From Desulfosporosinus sp. (GTDB lineage Bacteria; Bacillota; Desulfitobacteriia; Desulfitobacteriales; Desulfitobacteriaceae), in NCBI GenBank assembly GCA_003513495.1, contig DOPM01000038.1, positions 90,164 to 154,163 on the forward strand: a DNA stretch of 64,000 nucleotides. The letters are read 5' to 3'. This document shows, piece after piece, positions 6,567 to 15,717 of the stretch (positions within the stretch are counted from its first letter, which is position 1; each line of letters begins with the position of its first letter). The notes beneath the pieces were generated by a model. The model saw only the letters and a list, made by a program, of their open reading frames with translations. It made no database searches and was not told the DNA's origin. The position numbers were made by a program, and so were the translations under genes.

Positions 6567-7241
6567 ATGAGTTCTAAAATTCTAATTATTGAGGATGAGG
6601 AAAAGATTGCCCGATTCGTTGAGCTGGAGCTCGGCTATGAAGGGTATACTACAACAAAGGCCTTTGATGGCAGAACAGGGCTTGAACTCGCTGAAACCGG
6701 CGAGTTCGACCTTATTTTGCTGGATGTTATGCTGCCTCAATTAAGCGGCATGGAAGTGCTGCGCAGAATACGGCGAACCTCTTCAGTTCCTATCATTATG
6801 CTGACGGCCAGGGACAGCGTAGTAGATAAGGTTTTCGGACTGGACAGTGGAGCGAGTGATTATATCACTAAACCCTTTGCCATCGAGGAGCTTCTGGCTC
6901 GGATCCGCACTGCTCTGAGAAAAACCATGCCTGAAGATGTTGTTCTGTCTGCCTCGGGTCTCATGCTGGATACTAGCCGACATACGGTTTCCGTCAAGGG
7001 TACCCCCATCGAACTGACCAAACGCGAATTTGACCTGCTCCACTTCCTGTTAAAAAATAAAGGATTAGTCCTCTCTCGAGAAGCACTGCTCGAAAATGTA
7101 TGGGGCTTTGATTTTGCAGGTGAGACCAATGCTGTCGATGTCTACGTGCGTTTTTTGCGCGGCAAGATCGACGAGGTGTTCGATATAAAACTGATTCATA
7201 CCGTCAGAGGAGTGGGGTATGTGATTAAGGATGAACCATGA
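6567..7241 (+). CDS. OmpR/PhoB-family response regulator
   Basis: A 224-residue regulator: receiver domain at 1-115 with phospho-acceptor Asp53 (LLDVMLP) and the conserved Lys in YITKPF, then a winged-helix DNA-binding domain at about 128-222 ending in the typical TVRGVGYVI. An ATG at 6552 is possible, but GGCGGGG (6554-6560) suits the ATG at 6567. It overlaps the next gene, a sensor kinase, by 11 bp, implying translational coupling. Targets are not shown. Confidence 0.9.
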   Translation: MSSKILIIEDEEKIARFVELELGYEGYTTTKAFDGRTGLELAETGEFDLILLDVMLPQLSGMEVLRRIRRTSSVPIIMLTARDSVVDKVFGLDSGASDYITKPFAIEELLARIRTALRKTMPEDVVLSASGLMLDTSRHTVSVKGTPIELTKREFDLLHFLLKNKGLVLSREALLENVWGFDFAGETNAVDVYVRFLRGKIDEVFDIKLIHTVRGVGYVIKDEP

Positions 7242-8697
7242 GCCGTTAGATCGTCCCACAAACCGAATCAGCCATAAGCTGAGGTTCTCCCTTGTGTGGA
7301 AGCTCAACCTTAAACTATTTTTTCGCTTGCTGGGGATTTTTCTGACCCTTGATGTTTTTTTGTGCCTGGTATCTGCAGCAGGCGTGATTCTACGCGCCGA
7401 ACAGACTGTAATGTCAACGGCTGAAATGCTGGATAAAACGGGACTTCCCACTTTAGAGGCACAAAATTGGCTTAAGTTAACTGGATACAGCGTTTCACTA
7501 CATACAGGTGAGCCAAAAGGATTTCAATTACCCATAGACCCACAGAGCCATGTTTCGGGACAGACCATCTCCGGTATAAGGAGCATTGACCTTCCGAATT
7601 TAAACAGCATGACGTTTTGGGACCAATTAGATGGTGTTACTTATAACGTGACAACCGATAACAATGGACGTTCTTATCTTATCTCCATTCGTCTTCAGGA
7701 GACTCTCCAAATACTTGCATGGGTGTTTGCTTTATTATTCATGCTTGAGCTGTTAATGCTTTTAGGCAGTAGTTTCTCTGGCGCAAGAACGATTCGAAAC
7801 GCTCTGCGACCGATTGAAGAATTGGCTGAAACTGCCCAAAACCTGAATACAGACGGCGGGGTCTTTACACCAGAACAGTTGAACGTCCTGGCAGGTAAAT
7901 TAGACGATATTAATGCCACAAGGTTGGATACCAGAATCCCAGTCGATGGTACCCAAAATGAACTCAAAACCCTCGCCTCTGCCATTAACGGAATGCTAGA
8001 CAGAATCAATGATTCCTACCGTTCCCAGGTACGTTTTGTATCGGATGCGTCCCATGAGCTAAGGACCCCGATTTCAGTTATTCAAGGGTATGCAAATCTG
8101 TTGGATCGATGGGGGAAGAAGGATGAAAAGGCCTTGCAAGAATCCATTGATGCCATTAAAGATGAAACTGAGAATATGAAGGGTTTGGTGGAGCAGCTTT
8201 TATTTTTAGCACGAGGGGATAATAACACCATGGCCTTGCAAATAGAGCATTTTGAACTGTCCGTGCTTGCATCAGAAGTGCTGCGGGAGACGCAAATGAT
8301 TGATGGCGGGCATGAATACACTTCAAACGTTTCACCCGTCTACATTAATGCGGATAAAAGTCTGATCAAACAGGCTACACGAATTCTAGTTGACAATGCT
8401 ATTAAATACACGCCCCCAGGTAGACGGATTACCGTTTCTGTTTCCAGTCATCATGGGTTTGCTCGACTGACCGTTCAAGATGAAGGAATTGGTATTCCTT
8501 CAGAGGCAGTTCCAAAAATCTTTGACCGTTTCTTCCGCGCCGACGAATCTCGTGCCAGAGTTACAGGTGGAACTGGATTGGGTTTATCGATAGCCAAGTG
8601 GATTACAGAAAGACATGGCGGGCACATAGAGGTTTTGAGCAGACAGGATATCGGTACCCGAATTTCCATTTTACTCCCTATTTCAACGGAATTATAA
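7231..8697 (+). CDS. Membrane sensor histidine kinase
   Basis: A 488-residue kinase pairing with the preceding OmpR-type regulator. Two membrane segments (about 31-54 and 159-180) flank a 100-residue extracytoplasmic sensor. A HAMP linker follows, then the HisKA box with His275 (SHELRTP), and the ATPase domain with N box (VDNAIKYTPPG), G1 (DEGIGIP) and G2 (GGTGLGLSI). The layout matches the ArlS/BaeS-like group. A strong terminator follows. The signal sensed is unknown. Confidence 0.9.
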   Translation: MNHEPLDRPTNRISHKLRFSLVWKLNLKLFFRLLGIFLTLDVFLCLVSAAGVILRAEQTVMSTAEMLDKTGLPTLEAQNWLKLTGYSVSLHTGEPKGFQLPIDPQSHVSGQTISGIRSIDLPNLNSMTFWDQLDGVTYNVTTDNNGRSYLISIRLQETLQILAWVFALLFMLELLMLLGSSFSGARTIRNALRPIEELAETAQNLNTDGGVFTPEQLNVLAGKLDDINATRLDTRIPVDGTQNELKTLASAINGMLDRINDSYRSQVRFVSDASHELRTPISVIQGYANLLDRWGKKDEKALQESIDAIKDETENMKGLVEQLLFLARGDNNTMALQIEHFELSVLASEVLRETQMIDGGHEYTSNVSPVYINADKSLIKQATRILVDNAIKYTPPGRRITVSVSSHHGFARLTVQDEGIGIPSEAVPKIFDRFFRADESRARVTGGTGLGLSIAKWITERHGGHIEVLSRQDIGTRISILLPISTEL

Positions 8698-8718
8698 CCT
8701 GCTTTTATAATCAACAAA

Positions 8719-8752
8719 GGCAGTGAAACCACTAATATTTGGTTTCACTGCC
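8719..8752 (+). terminator. Terminator after two-component operon
   Basis: GGCAGTGAAACCA (8719-8731) pairs perfectly with TGGTTTCACTGCC (8740-8752), followed by CTCTATTTTAT. It also lies between convergent genes and may serve both. Confidence 0.85.
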
Positions 8753-8810
8753 CTCTATTTTATATAAACCGGATTTTTGCTATCCTTAATGTTTAATAGG
8801 AAACCTTAGT

Positions 8811-9383
8811 TTAATGGTAGGTGGATCCTATTGTGTTAGTCGTGTCAATATCCGTATAAAATCCTCGATAAACTTCTTCGGAGGTTTCTTCAGTCGGCTT
8901 TAGTTGGTCATTAAGTGGTTCAACATCGAACAAAGAGTCATCACCAAGCTTCGCGATGGCCGTTCCACAGATAAGCCCATAGATTGCGTTCGTCAAAACA
9001 TAGGACAAATTGCTAACAGCATCTTTTGGCTTCATTTTGTTCCAAGGCAAAGCACTTTGCATTAGCATTAAAAATGCTCCATGAGTGATGCCTGAAATCA
9101 CTCCTTTTATTCCATAAAAATCCCTGCCAGTCTTGGTAATCAAGGTAGAGAGAAGTCCTGCTCCAACAATGCTGGCTACTCCATTCATGCTGAATCCTAA
9201 TATTTGAGCATTGCTAGTTCTTGCCTTAAGCTTGCTAGGTACAAATAATCCAGCGGCGGTCTCGCGATATGTCCTCTTTGAGTACCCCATTTTATATGTT
9301 ACCGTATCAAATATTGTAACTCCTATTAATCCTAATAGACCTGCAACTACGGTTAGAAGGTATCTATCTTTTATTTTTCGCAT
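8811..9383 (-). CDS. Membrane protein of unknown function
   Basis: A 190-residue protein with four probable membrane segments: about 8-27, 64-84, 90-110 and 125-145. The segments are Gly/Ala-rich and the 45-residue tail is acidic and polar. I do not recognise a family. GAGGAGGG lies upstream of the ATG. It appears monocistronic. Confidence 0.65.
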   Translation of the reverse strand: MRKIKDRYLLTVVAGLLGLIGVTIFDTVTYKMGYSKRTYRETAAGLFVPSKLKARTSNAQILGFSMNGVASIVGAGLLSTLITKTGRDFYGIKGVISGITHGAFLMLMQSALPWNKMKPKDAVSNLSYVLTNAIYGLICGTAIAKLGDDSLFDVEPLNDQLKPTEETSEEVYRGFYTDIDTTNTIGSTYH

Positions 9384-9488
9384 TCCTGAAGCCCTCCTCT
9401 TTGATTGTTATTATATTTTGGTTTTACAACCTAAATAATATACTTAAACAACCATATTTAACGGTGAATGTGTTCTAATAGGTAACAC

Positions 9489-9527
9489 AAACAGGTTCTT
9501 TCTTATTATCCAAGAAAGAACCTGTTT
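9489..9527 (-). terminator. Terminator of queC
   Basis: AAACAGGTTCTTTCTT (9489-9504) and AAGAAAGAACCTGTTT (9512-9527) form a perfect 16-bp stem with a 7-base loop. It lies 50 bp beyond the queC stop in the leftward direction. Confidence 0.75.
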
Positions 9528-9577
9528 ATAGATTGTTGATTAATGCTTAATCTAACTCTCCTCTGTAAGTTTGCCTT

Positions 9578-10234
9578 TTAGCGGACCTCTTTTTTGTCTA
9601 AATACGTTTTTAGCCCGGCAATTCGAAGCTTGCAGGCCGGACATTCCCCACAACCCATACCCATTATACCGTTATAACAGGTTAGGGTATTTTCTTGAAT
9701 ATACTCTAATCTGCCTAATTGATCTGCTAGTTCCCAAGTTTCAGCTTTATCGATCCACATTAAGGGAGTGTCAATAACGAAGGTATAATCCATTGCCAAG
9801 TCCAAGGTCACATTCAGTGACTTTACGAAGACATCACGGCAATCTGGGTAGCCGCTAAAATCAGTCTGACAAACCCCGGTAACAATATGATTTATACCTT
9901 TTTGTTTCGCCACAACCGCTGCAAACGACAAGAATAGTAAGTTACGACCATCAACAAATGTGTTGGGAGGTTGTCCGCTTTCTCCTGCTTTGATTTCAAT
10001 GTCAGTTCTGGTTAGGGCATTAGGAGCTAACTGGTTTAGCAGACTCATATCTAAAACCAAATGTGGTATATCAAACTCCCTAGCAATCTTGATTGCGCAA
10101 TCAATCTCTGTCTTATGCCTTTGATTATAATTAAAGGTGATGGCTTCTACTCGTTCAAAGTTCTTCATAGCCCAAAATAGGCATGTCGTACTATCCTGTC
10201 CACCACTGAATACCACTATTGCTGACTTATTCAA
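9578..10234 (-). CDS. queC: 7-cyano-7-deazaguanine synthase QueC
   Basis: A 218-residue enzyme that converts 7-carboxy-7-deazaguanine to preQ0 with ATP and ammonia, in the queuosine pathway. The PP-loop SGGQDS is at 10-15, and the C-terminal zinc site is Cys186, Cys195, Cys198 and Cys201 (CGECPAC). Length and motifs match the family. queD, queE and queF are not adjacent, and no preQ1 riboswitch was recognised upstream. Confidence 0.95.
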   Translation of the reverse strand: MNKSAIVVFSGGQDSTTCLFWAMKNFERVEAITFNYNQRHKTEIDCAIKIAREFDIPHLVLDMSLLNQLAPNALTRTDIEIKAGESGQPPNTFVDGRNLLFLSFAAVVAKQKGINHIVTGVCQTDFSGYPDCRDVFVKSLNVTLDLAMDYTFVIDTPLMWIDKAETWELADQLGRLEYIQENTLTCYNGIMGMGCGECPACKLRIAGLKTYLDKKEVR

Positions 10235-10662
10235 AATCCGTTCCTCCCACCTACATATTAAATACCTTTACTGGTATGCCCCAATGAACTAAATCACTGA
10301 ACATTCTATAGTCTAGCTTATTTGAAGTAGTTTAATGTATTAAAGCATGACCCATGTCATTCACTAATTCTACGCTAATTTTAGATACATTCATAGACTG
10401 TAAATCTGTCTAATTCCACATTCCTTTAATAAACCCTGCTTTGGAAGCGTATCTTCTCGAATACTATTAATTTGAATTTAATGATTATGATTTCTTTAAA
10501 CGTTGGGCTTCCATTGGACTCTATTCTTGAGAAATTTGGTTATCTTCAATCTTTTTAGAATTGTGGAACTTTGGCTAAACTAAACAATTAAGACTTAAAA
10601 GGTGTATAATATGCCTAAAGATTTATGGCGAGTTAGAATATAACTCAAACAAGGTGGTTTAT
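10235..10662. other. Intergenic region between queC and PQ-loop gene
   Basis: About 430 bp of AT-rich DNA between divergent genes, presumably holding both promoters. No convincing small ORF, repeat, riboswitch or hairpin was found. A site AAGGTGG (10651-10657) serves the rightward gene. Confidence 0.4.
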
Positions 10663-10974
10663 ATGAGTATTTTTGAGGTCATTATGTTAATTTGTTTTGG
10701 CGCCGCTTGGCCCTTGTCCATTTATAAATCTTACACTTCCCGATCAACGGAAGGTAAAAGCATATTGTTTCTGATTGTAATTCTGATTGGTTATGTGGCT
10801 GGGATCTTGCATAAAGTTTTTAATCAGTTTGATGCTGTTTTATATTTATATTTACTAAATTTCATAATGGTATTAACCGATCTCCTGATTTATGTTCGCA
10901 ACCGTCGAATTGCCACTCATTCTCCCTACCGCTATAAGTCGGAAATCTCACACTCTACTGTATCAGCTAAGTAA
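10663..10974 (+). CDS. Small PQ-loop-type membrane protein
   Basis: A 103-residue protein with three membrane helices (about 3-20, 35-54 and 60-82). The first carries the PQ-loop/SemiSWEET-like pattern of a Pro in the helix (AAWPLSIYKSY) followed by the polar turn STEGKSI. SemiSWEETs of this size form homodimeric sugar carriers, but the substrate here is unproven. AAGGTGG precedes the ATG at 10663. A hexokinase gene follows after a terminator, which makes sugar transport plausible. Confidence 0.65.
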   Translation: MSIFEVIMLICFGAAWPLSIYKSYTSRSTEGKSILFLIVILIGYVAGILHKVFNQFDAVLYLYLLNFIMVLTDLLIYVRNRRIATHSPYRYKSEISHSTVSAK

Positions 10975-11005
10975 GTAAACTCTTTCAATAGAAGATGATA
11001 ATGAT

Positions 11006-11049
11006 AAACCCTCCTGTAGCCGTGCATTGCGGCCAAACGGAGGGTTTTT
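11006..11049 (+). terminator. Terminator after PQ-loop gene
   Basis: AAACCCTCC (11006-11014) pairs with GGAGGGTTT (11039-11047), followed by Ts. Confidence 0.75.
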
Positions 11050-11196
11050 GGTTTTATGGCTTAGCCGTCCTCAGGTTTCATGGTTTGTATATAGTAGACA
11101 CGAGAAACTAAAATGATATTATTAAGGCATGAAGACTAAGCCAACCCAAGTGGGATTTTGAGTTGTTGATTCGCTTACTGAAAGGAAGGTGGTTTT

Positions 11197-12507
11197 TTGC
11201 TGGAACAATTCCTAAAGCAATTAGAGTTCAATTTATCCATCTCTAAGGCCCAGATCTCGATAATTGCCACTCATTTTCGGGAGCATATGGAGCAAGGCTT
11301 ACGCAGAAGTGGGAGCTCGCTGAAAATGTTTCCATCCTATCTGCAAGCTCCGAACAGCAATGAAATAGGAACCTTTCTAGCCCTTGATTTTGGCGGTTCG
11401 AATGCTCGGGCTGCTGTCGTTGAACTTAAGGGCGATGGGACCTTTATGGAATTACATAGAGTATCCCGACCTTTGTCAGACCCCATAACAGGTCGCGAAC
11501 TCCGCGCCCCAAGCGTAAACGCCGAAGAGCTCTTTGATTTTCTGGCAGAGATCATTCAAAAAGTCCTTGACCATTCTCCTCTTAGTCCCATAATATCTTC
11601 TAGTATACCATTTCCCCTGGGCTTCACCTTCTCCTTCCCCTACCACCAACGAAGGATAGGAGAAGGGCTTCTCCTTAACTGGAATAAGGAAATCAAGACC
11701 GCCGGGGTGGTCGGGAAAGACGTCGGAGAATTGCTTTGTGCTGCTCTGGCCCGACAGGGACTTGGCAGTGTCGTCAGACCTACTGCAATTATTAACGATA
11801 CAGTAGCCACCTTTCTAACAGCTGCTTATCAAGACTCCAGCGTAGACATCGCCTCAATTATCGGCACTGGGCATAACACATGTTACTTAGAACCAAAAGC
11901 ACCGGGCTTTGATGGCTCCCTGATCATAAACACCGAGTCTGGAAACTTTTCCGCCGTTCCGGAGACTCTTTATGATCAAAGACTAGATCAGCAAAGCGAT
12001 ACTCCCGGAGAACAATTGTTTGAAAAAAAGCTCTCCGGCAAATACCTTGGAGAGCTTTTCCGTCAGATTATCCTGGATTTTTCTGAGAGAGGATTCCTTG
12101 ATTTTGATTTCCTTCGTCACTGGAATCAACCCTACTCCATCAGCAGTAAGGACTTGTCTTTAATTCTCACTGCAGAGGATAATCACTCGCGACATTTATT
12201 CAATATACCCAGAGCTGAGCTCGATATTTTCCGAAGGGTGACCCTTCTCCTCTTTAAACGTTCTGCTCGACTGGTAGCAGCTAGCTTGATCGGAGTAATC
12301 CTTCACCAAGACCCCCACCTCATCAAACCTCATACTGTGGCTATTGACGGATCCTTGTACGAGGGAATGCCAGGCTACGCCCAGGAATTAACCGCTGCCT
12401 TAAGTGAAGGGTTAGCTAGTAAATCGAGTCTGGTCACAGTTAAATTGTCAGCCGGAGGGTCACTTACCGGGGCAGCCATAGCCGCAGCTTTAGAAAAATT
12501 GATGTAA
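11197..12507 (+). CDS. Eukaryotic-type hexokinase
   Basis: A 436-residue hexokinase (ATP + hexose to hexose 6-phosphate) of the Pfam Hexokinase_1/2 type, otherwise mainly eukaryotic. Motifs: phosphate-1 DFGGSNAR (64-71), sugar-binding LGFTFSFP (141-148), catalytic Asp201 in NDTVAT, phosphate-2 GTGHN (223-227), and a C-terminal adenosine motif SAGGSLTGAA. It matches the roughly 50-kDa single-domain forms rather than bacterial ROK or Glk glucokinases. Start TTG at 11197, with AAGGAAGG seven bases upstream. Substrate range cannot be read from sequence. Confidence 0.92.
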   Translation: MLEQFLKQLEFNLSISKAQISIIATHFREHMEQGLRRSGSSLKMFPSYLQAPNSNEIGTFLALDFGGSNARAAVVELKGDGTFMELHRVSRPLSDPITGRELRAPSVNAEELFDFLAEIIQKVLDHSPLSPIISSSIPFPLGFTFSFPYHQRRIGEGLLLNWNKEIKTAGVVGKDVGELLCAALARQGLGSVVRPTAIINDTVATFLTAAYQDSSVDIASIIGTGHNTCYLEPKAPGFDGSLIINTESGNFSAVPETLYDQRLDQQSDTPGEQLFEKKLSGKYLGELFRQIILDFSERGFLDFDFLRHWNQPYSISSKDLSLILTAEDNHSRHLFNIPRAELDIFRRVTLLLFKRSARLVAASLIGVILHQDPHLIKPHTVAIDGSLYEGMPGYAQELTAALSEGLASKSSLVTVKLSAGGSLTGAAIAAALEKLM

Positions 12508-12527
12508 AAGTTCCATCAGGACGATGT

Positions 12528-13706
12528 CTATAGCATTTGGATTACAGTCGCCATAGCTGGGCCTCCACCAACACATAAAGAGGCAACACCATACTTTCCG
12601 CCACGTCGTTTTAATTCGCTGAGCAAGGACACGATGATACGGACACCAGTACATCCAACCGGATGACCTAGAGCAATTCCAGATCCATTGGCATTAACCT
12701 TATTCATATCCAGGTTCAGTTCTTTATTGACCGCTAAAAATTGTGCCGCAAAGGCTTCATTAATTTCAAAATAATCGATATCACCAAGTTGAAGGTTTGC
12801 ATAGTTTAGAGCTTTAGGAATAGCATAAGCTGGTCCAATTCCCATGATTTCAGGGGCTACGCCATAGGAAGCGGTAGAAAGAACTTTGGCGATAGGTTTA
12901 ACTCCAAGCTCCTTTGCTTTGGAGGCTGTCATTAAGACTAAGGCCGCTGCTCCGTCATTCAAACCTGATGCATTCCCTGCTGTCACCGTTCCGTCTTTCT
13001 TAAATGCAGTCCTTAGTTTCGCCAAACCCTCCATAGATATATCACCTCTAGGGTGCTCATCCACTTCAACAAAAGTTGTTCCTTTTCGAGTCTTTATTTC
13101 AACAGGCACGATCTCATCTTTGAAGCGACCATTTTGGATCGCTTCAATAGCACGTGTATGACTAAGGTGAGCAAGACTATCTTGTTCCTCTCGAGTAATG
13201 CAGTATTTTTCTGCAAGGTTTTCTGCAGTTACCCCCATATGATAACCCATGAAGGCATCTACCAAAGCATCATATGTTAGATGGTCTTGTAGTGTGTCAG
13301 GCCCCAACTTGATACCTTGTCTAGAATTAAGCAATAAATGAGGAGCCCTTGACATACTTTCAATTCCTACAACAACACTGATACTCGTTTTACCTAAGAG
13401 CATTTGTTGTGTCGCAATTTCTAAAGCTCTCATGGCTGAACCGCATTGTTGGTCAACTGTCGTCGCAGCGACTTCAAACGGGATACCAACCGCTAGTTGA
13501 ATTTGACGAGCAGGGTTTCCTTTCACTCCAGCTTTATAGACCATTCCACCGACGACATCCTCAACCAGACTTGCCTCGACTCCGGCCTTCCCCAAAGCAC
13601 CTTTTACAGCGATCGTACCAAGTTCGACAGCAGACACATCTTTTAATGACCCTAAAAAATCCCCAATAGGTGTTCTTGCTGCACCTACAATTACTACGTC
13701 TTCCAT
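12528..13706 (-). CDS. Acetyl-CoA C-acetyltransferase (thiolase)
   Basis: A 392-residue thiolase of the biosynthetic/degradative tetramer family, which condenses two acetyl-CoA to acetoacetyl-CoA or runs in reverse. The acylated nucleophile is Cys88 (DQQCGSAM), the base His348 (ALGHPVGCTG) and the second Cys378 (SLCVGGGPAM), with the NEAFAAQ motif before them. No hydroxyacyl-CoA dehydrogenase or crotonase is adjacent, so the pathway (butyrate, fatty acid or ketone metabolism) is open. The gene converges on the hexokinase gene with a 20-bp gap. Confidence 0.93.
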   Translation of the reverse strand: MEDVVIVGAARTPIGDFLGSLKDVSAVELGTIAVKGALGKAGVEASLVEDVVGGMVYKAGVKGNPARQIQLAVGIPFEVAATTVDQQCGSAMRALEIATQQMLLGKTSISVVVGIESMSRAPHLLLNSRQGIKLGPDTLQDHLTYDALVDAFMGYHMGVTAENLAEKYCITREEQDSLAHLSHTRAIEAIQNGRFKDEIVPVEIKTRKGTTFVEVDEHPRGDISMEGLAKLRTAFKKDGTVTAGNASGLNDGAAALVLMTASKAKELGVKPIAKVLSTASYGVAPEIMGIGPAYAIPKALNYANLQLGDIDYFEINEAFAAQFLAVNKELNLDMNKVNANGSGIALGHPVGCTGVRIIVSLLSELKRRGGKYGVASLCVGGGPAMATVIQML

Positions 13707-13970
13707 AGCTTACTCCTCTCTTTGACCTGAGTACATTTATTTATTAAACTTGTTTATGGAACTTCTGGTTTAAGACCTCATCTGATTCCAATAAAATTTA
13801 GTCCAGTAACACATTTGGCTCCTTTCTATGTCAATGTCATATGGTTTACATTTCTTTTCGACGAGGTTTTAATTTTTCCTTCCACTAATTTCTAATTGTT
13901 TCGAATAATCTGAGCTTGTGCTTTTAAGATTAGAGATAAGGTGAACTTTTACAACTGAGCGAAAGATTTT
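13707..13970. other. Upstream region of thiolase gene
   Basis: About 260 bp, AT-rich, between the thiolase start and a long hairpin. It presumably contains the leftward thiolase promoter. No ORF, repeat or clear operator was seen. Confidence 0.35.
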
Positions 13971-14023
13971 CATATTAGTAAACGAACTCAACTTTAAATA
14001 AGCTGAGTTCGTTTACTAATATG
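13971..14023 (-). terminator. Long perfect hairpin after rhodanese gene
   Basis: CATATTAGTAAACGAACTCA (13971-13990) is perfectly complementary over 20 bp to 14004-14023. It follows the rhodanese stop by 18 bp in the leftward direction. It lacks a good T tract, so it may be a processing or stability element rather than a simple terminator. Confidence 0.6.
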
Positions 14024-14040
14024 GTTATAGTGGAGAATCT

Positions 14041-14427
14041 TCACTTATTTCCTGAGACTGTCTTATAGGGCCAGCGTATAATGCCTCCCAAATTAAAGAC
14101 ATTAGTATAACCTTGCTTCAATAACATTTTGACTGCCGCCCTACTCCTATTTCCGCTCCGACAATAGATAAATATGGTTGCTTTTTTGTCTGGCAATTTT
14201 AAGCCAGCTTCCCTTTGGAGGGCATTTAAAGGTATTAGAGTACTTTTAGGGATGTGATTCTCTGTATATTCCTCCTGGGTTCTAACATCTAGAACAATGA
14301 TTCCCTTCTCTGTATCCATTCTCTTTTTGGCCTCAGGCGGATCAATTTTGGGTACATTTGAGTTCATATAAGACCAGAATATGAATACTCCAGCTAATAC
14401 AATTGCGATTATAATCGTCTGTTTCAT
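14041..14427 (-). CDS. Membrane-anchored rhodanese-domain protein
   Basis: A 128-residue protein with an N-terminal membrane anchor (about 3-21) followed by one rhodanese domain outside the membrane. The active-site loop CRSGNRS starts at Cys89, a six-residue loop typical of sulfurtransferases. Such proteins transfer sulfane sulfur or bind sulfide/polysulfide-derived sulfur. The ATG at 14427 has AAGGAG five bases upstream; a GTG two codons earlier overlaps that site. It appears monocistronic. Confidence 0.85.
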   Translation of the reverse strand: MKQTIIIAIVLAGVFIFWSYMNSNVPKIDPPEAKKRMDTEKGIIVLDVRTQEEYTENHIPKSTLIPLNALQREAGLKLPDKKATIFIYCRSGNRSRAAVKMLLKQGYTNVFNLGGIIRWPYKTVSGNK

Positions 14428-14491
14428 GCGCACTCCTTTTTATTCAATAAAACTCCTATAAAGCCAATCGTTTAAAATTAAAGACATAAAG

Positions 14492-14526
14492 AATGCCAAT
14501 ATACCCTCCCACGGTATATTGGCATT
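14492..14526. terminator. Hairpin upstream of rhodanese gene
   Basis: AATGCCAATATACC (14492-14505) pairs perfectly with GGTATATTGGCATT (14513-14526). No intact leftward gene precedes it, so it may belong to the gene remnant at 14624-14737. Confidence 0.6.
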
Positions 14527-14586
14527 GTAAGGTGTTATTGTAACTTTGTCAATCTCTAAATATTTATATAAAACCATTAGTTATTA

Positions 14587-14616
14587 GTGTGACAAAAAGG
14601 ACCGTCCCCCTGACAC
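14587..14616. repeat. REP-like GGACCGTCCCC element
   Basis: A 30-bp sequence with outer GTGTGACA and TGACAC ends around AAGGACCGTCCCCC. It resembles the GTGTCA...GGACGGTCC...TGACAC sequences often seen as REP-type repeats in Firmicutes. Only one copy is visible in this window. It abuts a probable gene remnant. Confidence 0.5.
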
Positions 14617-14623
14617 GTTGCGT

Positions 14624-14737
14624 TTACTTAGCTAATCTCAACCCTAGAGTTTCGGCAAATGTTAATACTTCATTAAATTCTCTTGAGCTTAACTTACGTG
14701 ATAGTAGCTCGCAATTTTGGCAAAAAACACAGCACAT
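14624..14737 (-). pseudogene. Short remnant, possibly radical SAM C terminus
   Basis: A 37-codon reading frame from ATG 14737 to TAA 14624, with open frame extending a little upstream and no good ribosome site. It contains CVFCQNC and then ELLSRKLSSREFNEVLTF, followed by AETLGLRLAK. The latter pattern (LxR..S.RE...V...A..LGL) resembles the C-terminal end of PflA-type radical SAM proteins. It is far too short to be an intact enzyme. It could equally be a random ORF. Confidence 0.3.
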
Positions 14738-14817
14738 AAATCTTTTCCACTCATAAAGGAAATTGATTAGGTAAATTGAATTATGTTATATAAAGGACAT
14801 TTATAGGAGGTAGTAAG

Positions 14818-15672
14818 TTGAAGAAAAGAGAGGTTTTCATAATCGCCATCCTCTGTTTATCACTTTGGTTTAATTTCACAACCTTAAACAAAGTGGAAGA
14901 ACAACGAAAACAAATTGATTACTCGATATCTCTATTGAATCAACTGAACAATCTGCTGACTCATACAAGTAATCAAATGAATCAAATAGCTGTGGAGAAA
15001 GAGTGGATTCAATCAGCAAACTTTAGCCTAGTTAGTAAAGAATCTCGTGAAGATCGTATGGTAGTTCGAGGAGAATTCACGTTTCTTGAGTTAAAAGCAA
15101 ATCAGAAGCCCACCATTTTCTACCGAGAAAAGGATACTACCGAATGGACTAAGGAAGTCCTAGATTCCCTTGGGGGTTTAAATTATGCAGTAGTCGTTAC
15201 TCTCTCCCCTGAAAAGCACTATGAATATCAGATTTCGGCAGAGGGAGATATTTCAAAAGGAAGTACTGTTTTAACAATTCCCCAGAAAATTTATGGTTTC
15301 CCGGAAAAGAAAATAGATATTACTTTCTTACCAGTTAAGAACTCTTCGACTTTAAGTGCTCAAGTGTACGTCGGCTTTGCTCCCGCACCCATAGAGGCAA
15401 TGACTCCTGTCAAAGTAAGTATTCAGATAGAAAATGAAGGAAAACTAACTAGAACGGTCCCTCTTACACTTAAAAGCGGCTTGAACTCTGAGTTTAGTGG
15501 TACCTGGGAACAAAACAAACAAGAAATGTCTTCCAATACAGAATTTGTGACTGTAACCGAGTTCAAAAATGGGGTAATTATTAAAGAGAAAACTAATACG
15601 ATTATACATGAAGGTAATAGAGCTTCTCAGCGAATCATCTCTGAAGAAAAAGAGGTAATCTCCGGATCTTAA
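14818..15672 (+). CDS. Exported or membrane-anchored protein, unknown
   Basis: A 284-residue protein with an N-terminal hydrophobic anchor (about 5-20), a coiled-coil-like stretch rich in Gln and Asn (25-60), and a beta-rich remainder that should lie outside the membrane. The start is TTG at 14818, with AGGAGG seven bases upstream. No family is recognised. It is monocistronic, closed by a terminator. Confidence 0.6.
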   Translation: MKKREVFIIAILCLSLWFNFTTLNKVEEQRKQIDYSISLLNQLNNLLTHTSNQMNQIAVEKEWIQSANFSLVSKESREDRMVVRGEFTFLELKANQKPTIFYREKDTTEWTKEVLDSLGGLNYAVVVTLSPEKHYEYQISAEGDISKGSTVLTIPQKIYGFPEKKIDITFLPVKNSSTLSAQVYVGFAPAPIEAMTPVKVSIQIENEGKLTRTVPLTLKSGLNSEFSGTWEQNKQEMSSNTEFVTVTEFKNGVIIKEKTNTIIHEGNRASQRIISEEKEVISGS

Positions 15673-15677
15673 ACTAG

Positions 15678-15717
15678 AGGCACAAGCAAAGGGACATAAT
15701 CCAAAGCTTGTGCCTTT
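15678..15717 (+). terminator. Terminator after unknown exported protein
   Basis: AGGCACAAGC (15678-15687) pairs with GCTTGTGCCT (15706-15715), followed by TT; it lies 6 bp beyond the stop codon. Confidence 0.7.

Noticed and set aside
10235..10662. A preQ1 riboswitch upstream of queC
   Set aside because: No short pseudoknot with the A-rich tail and conserved loop could be found on the leftward strand.
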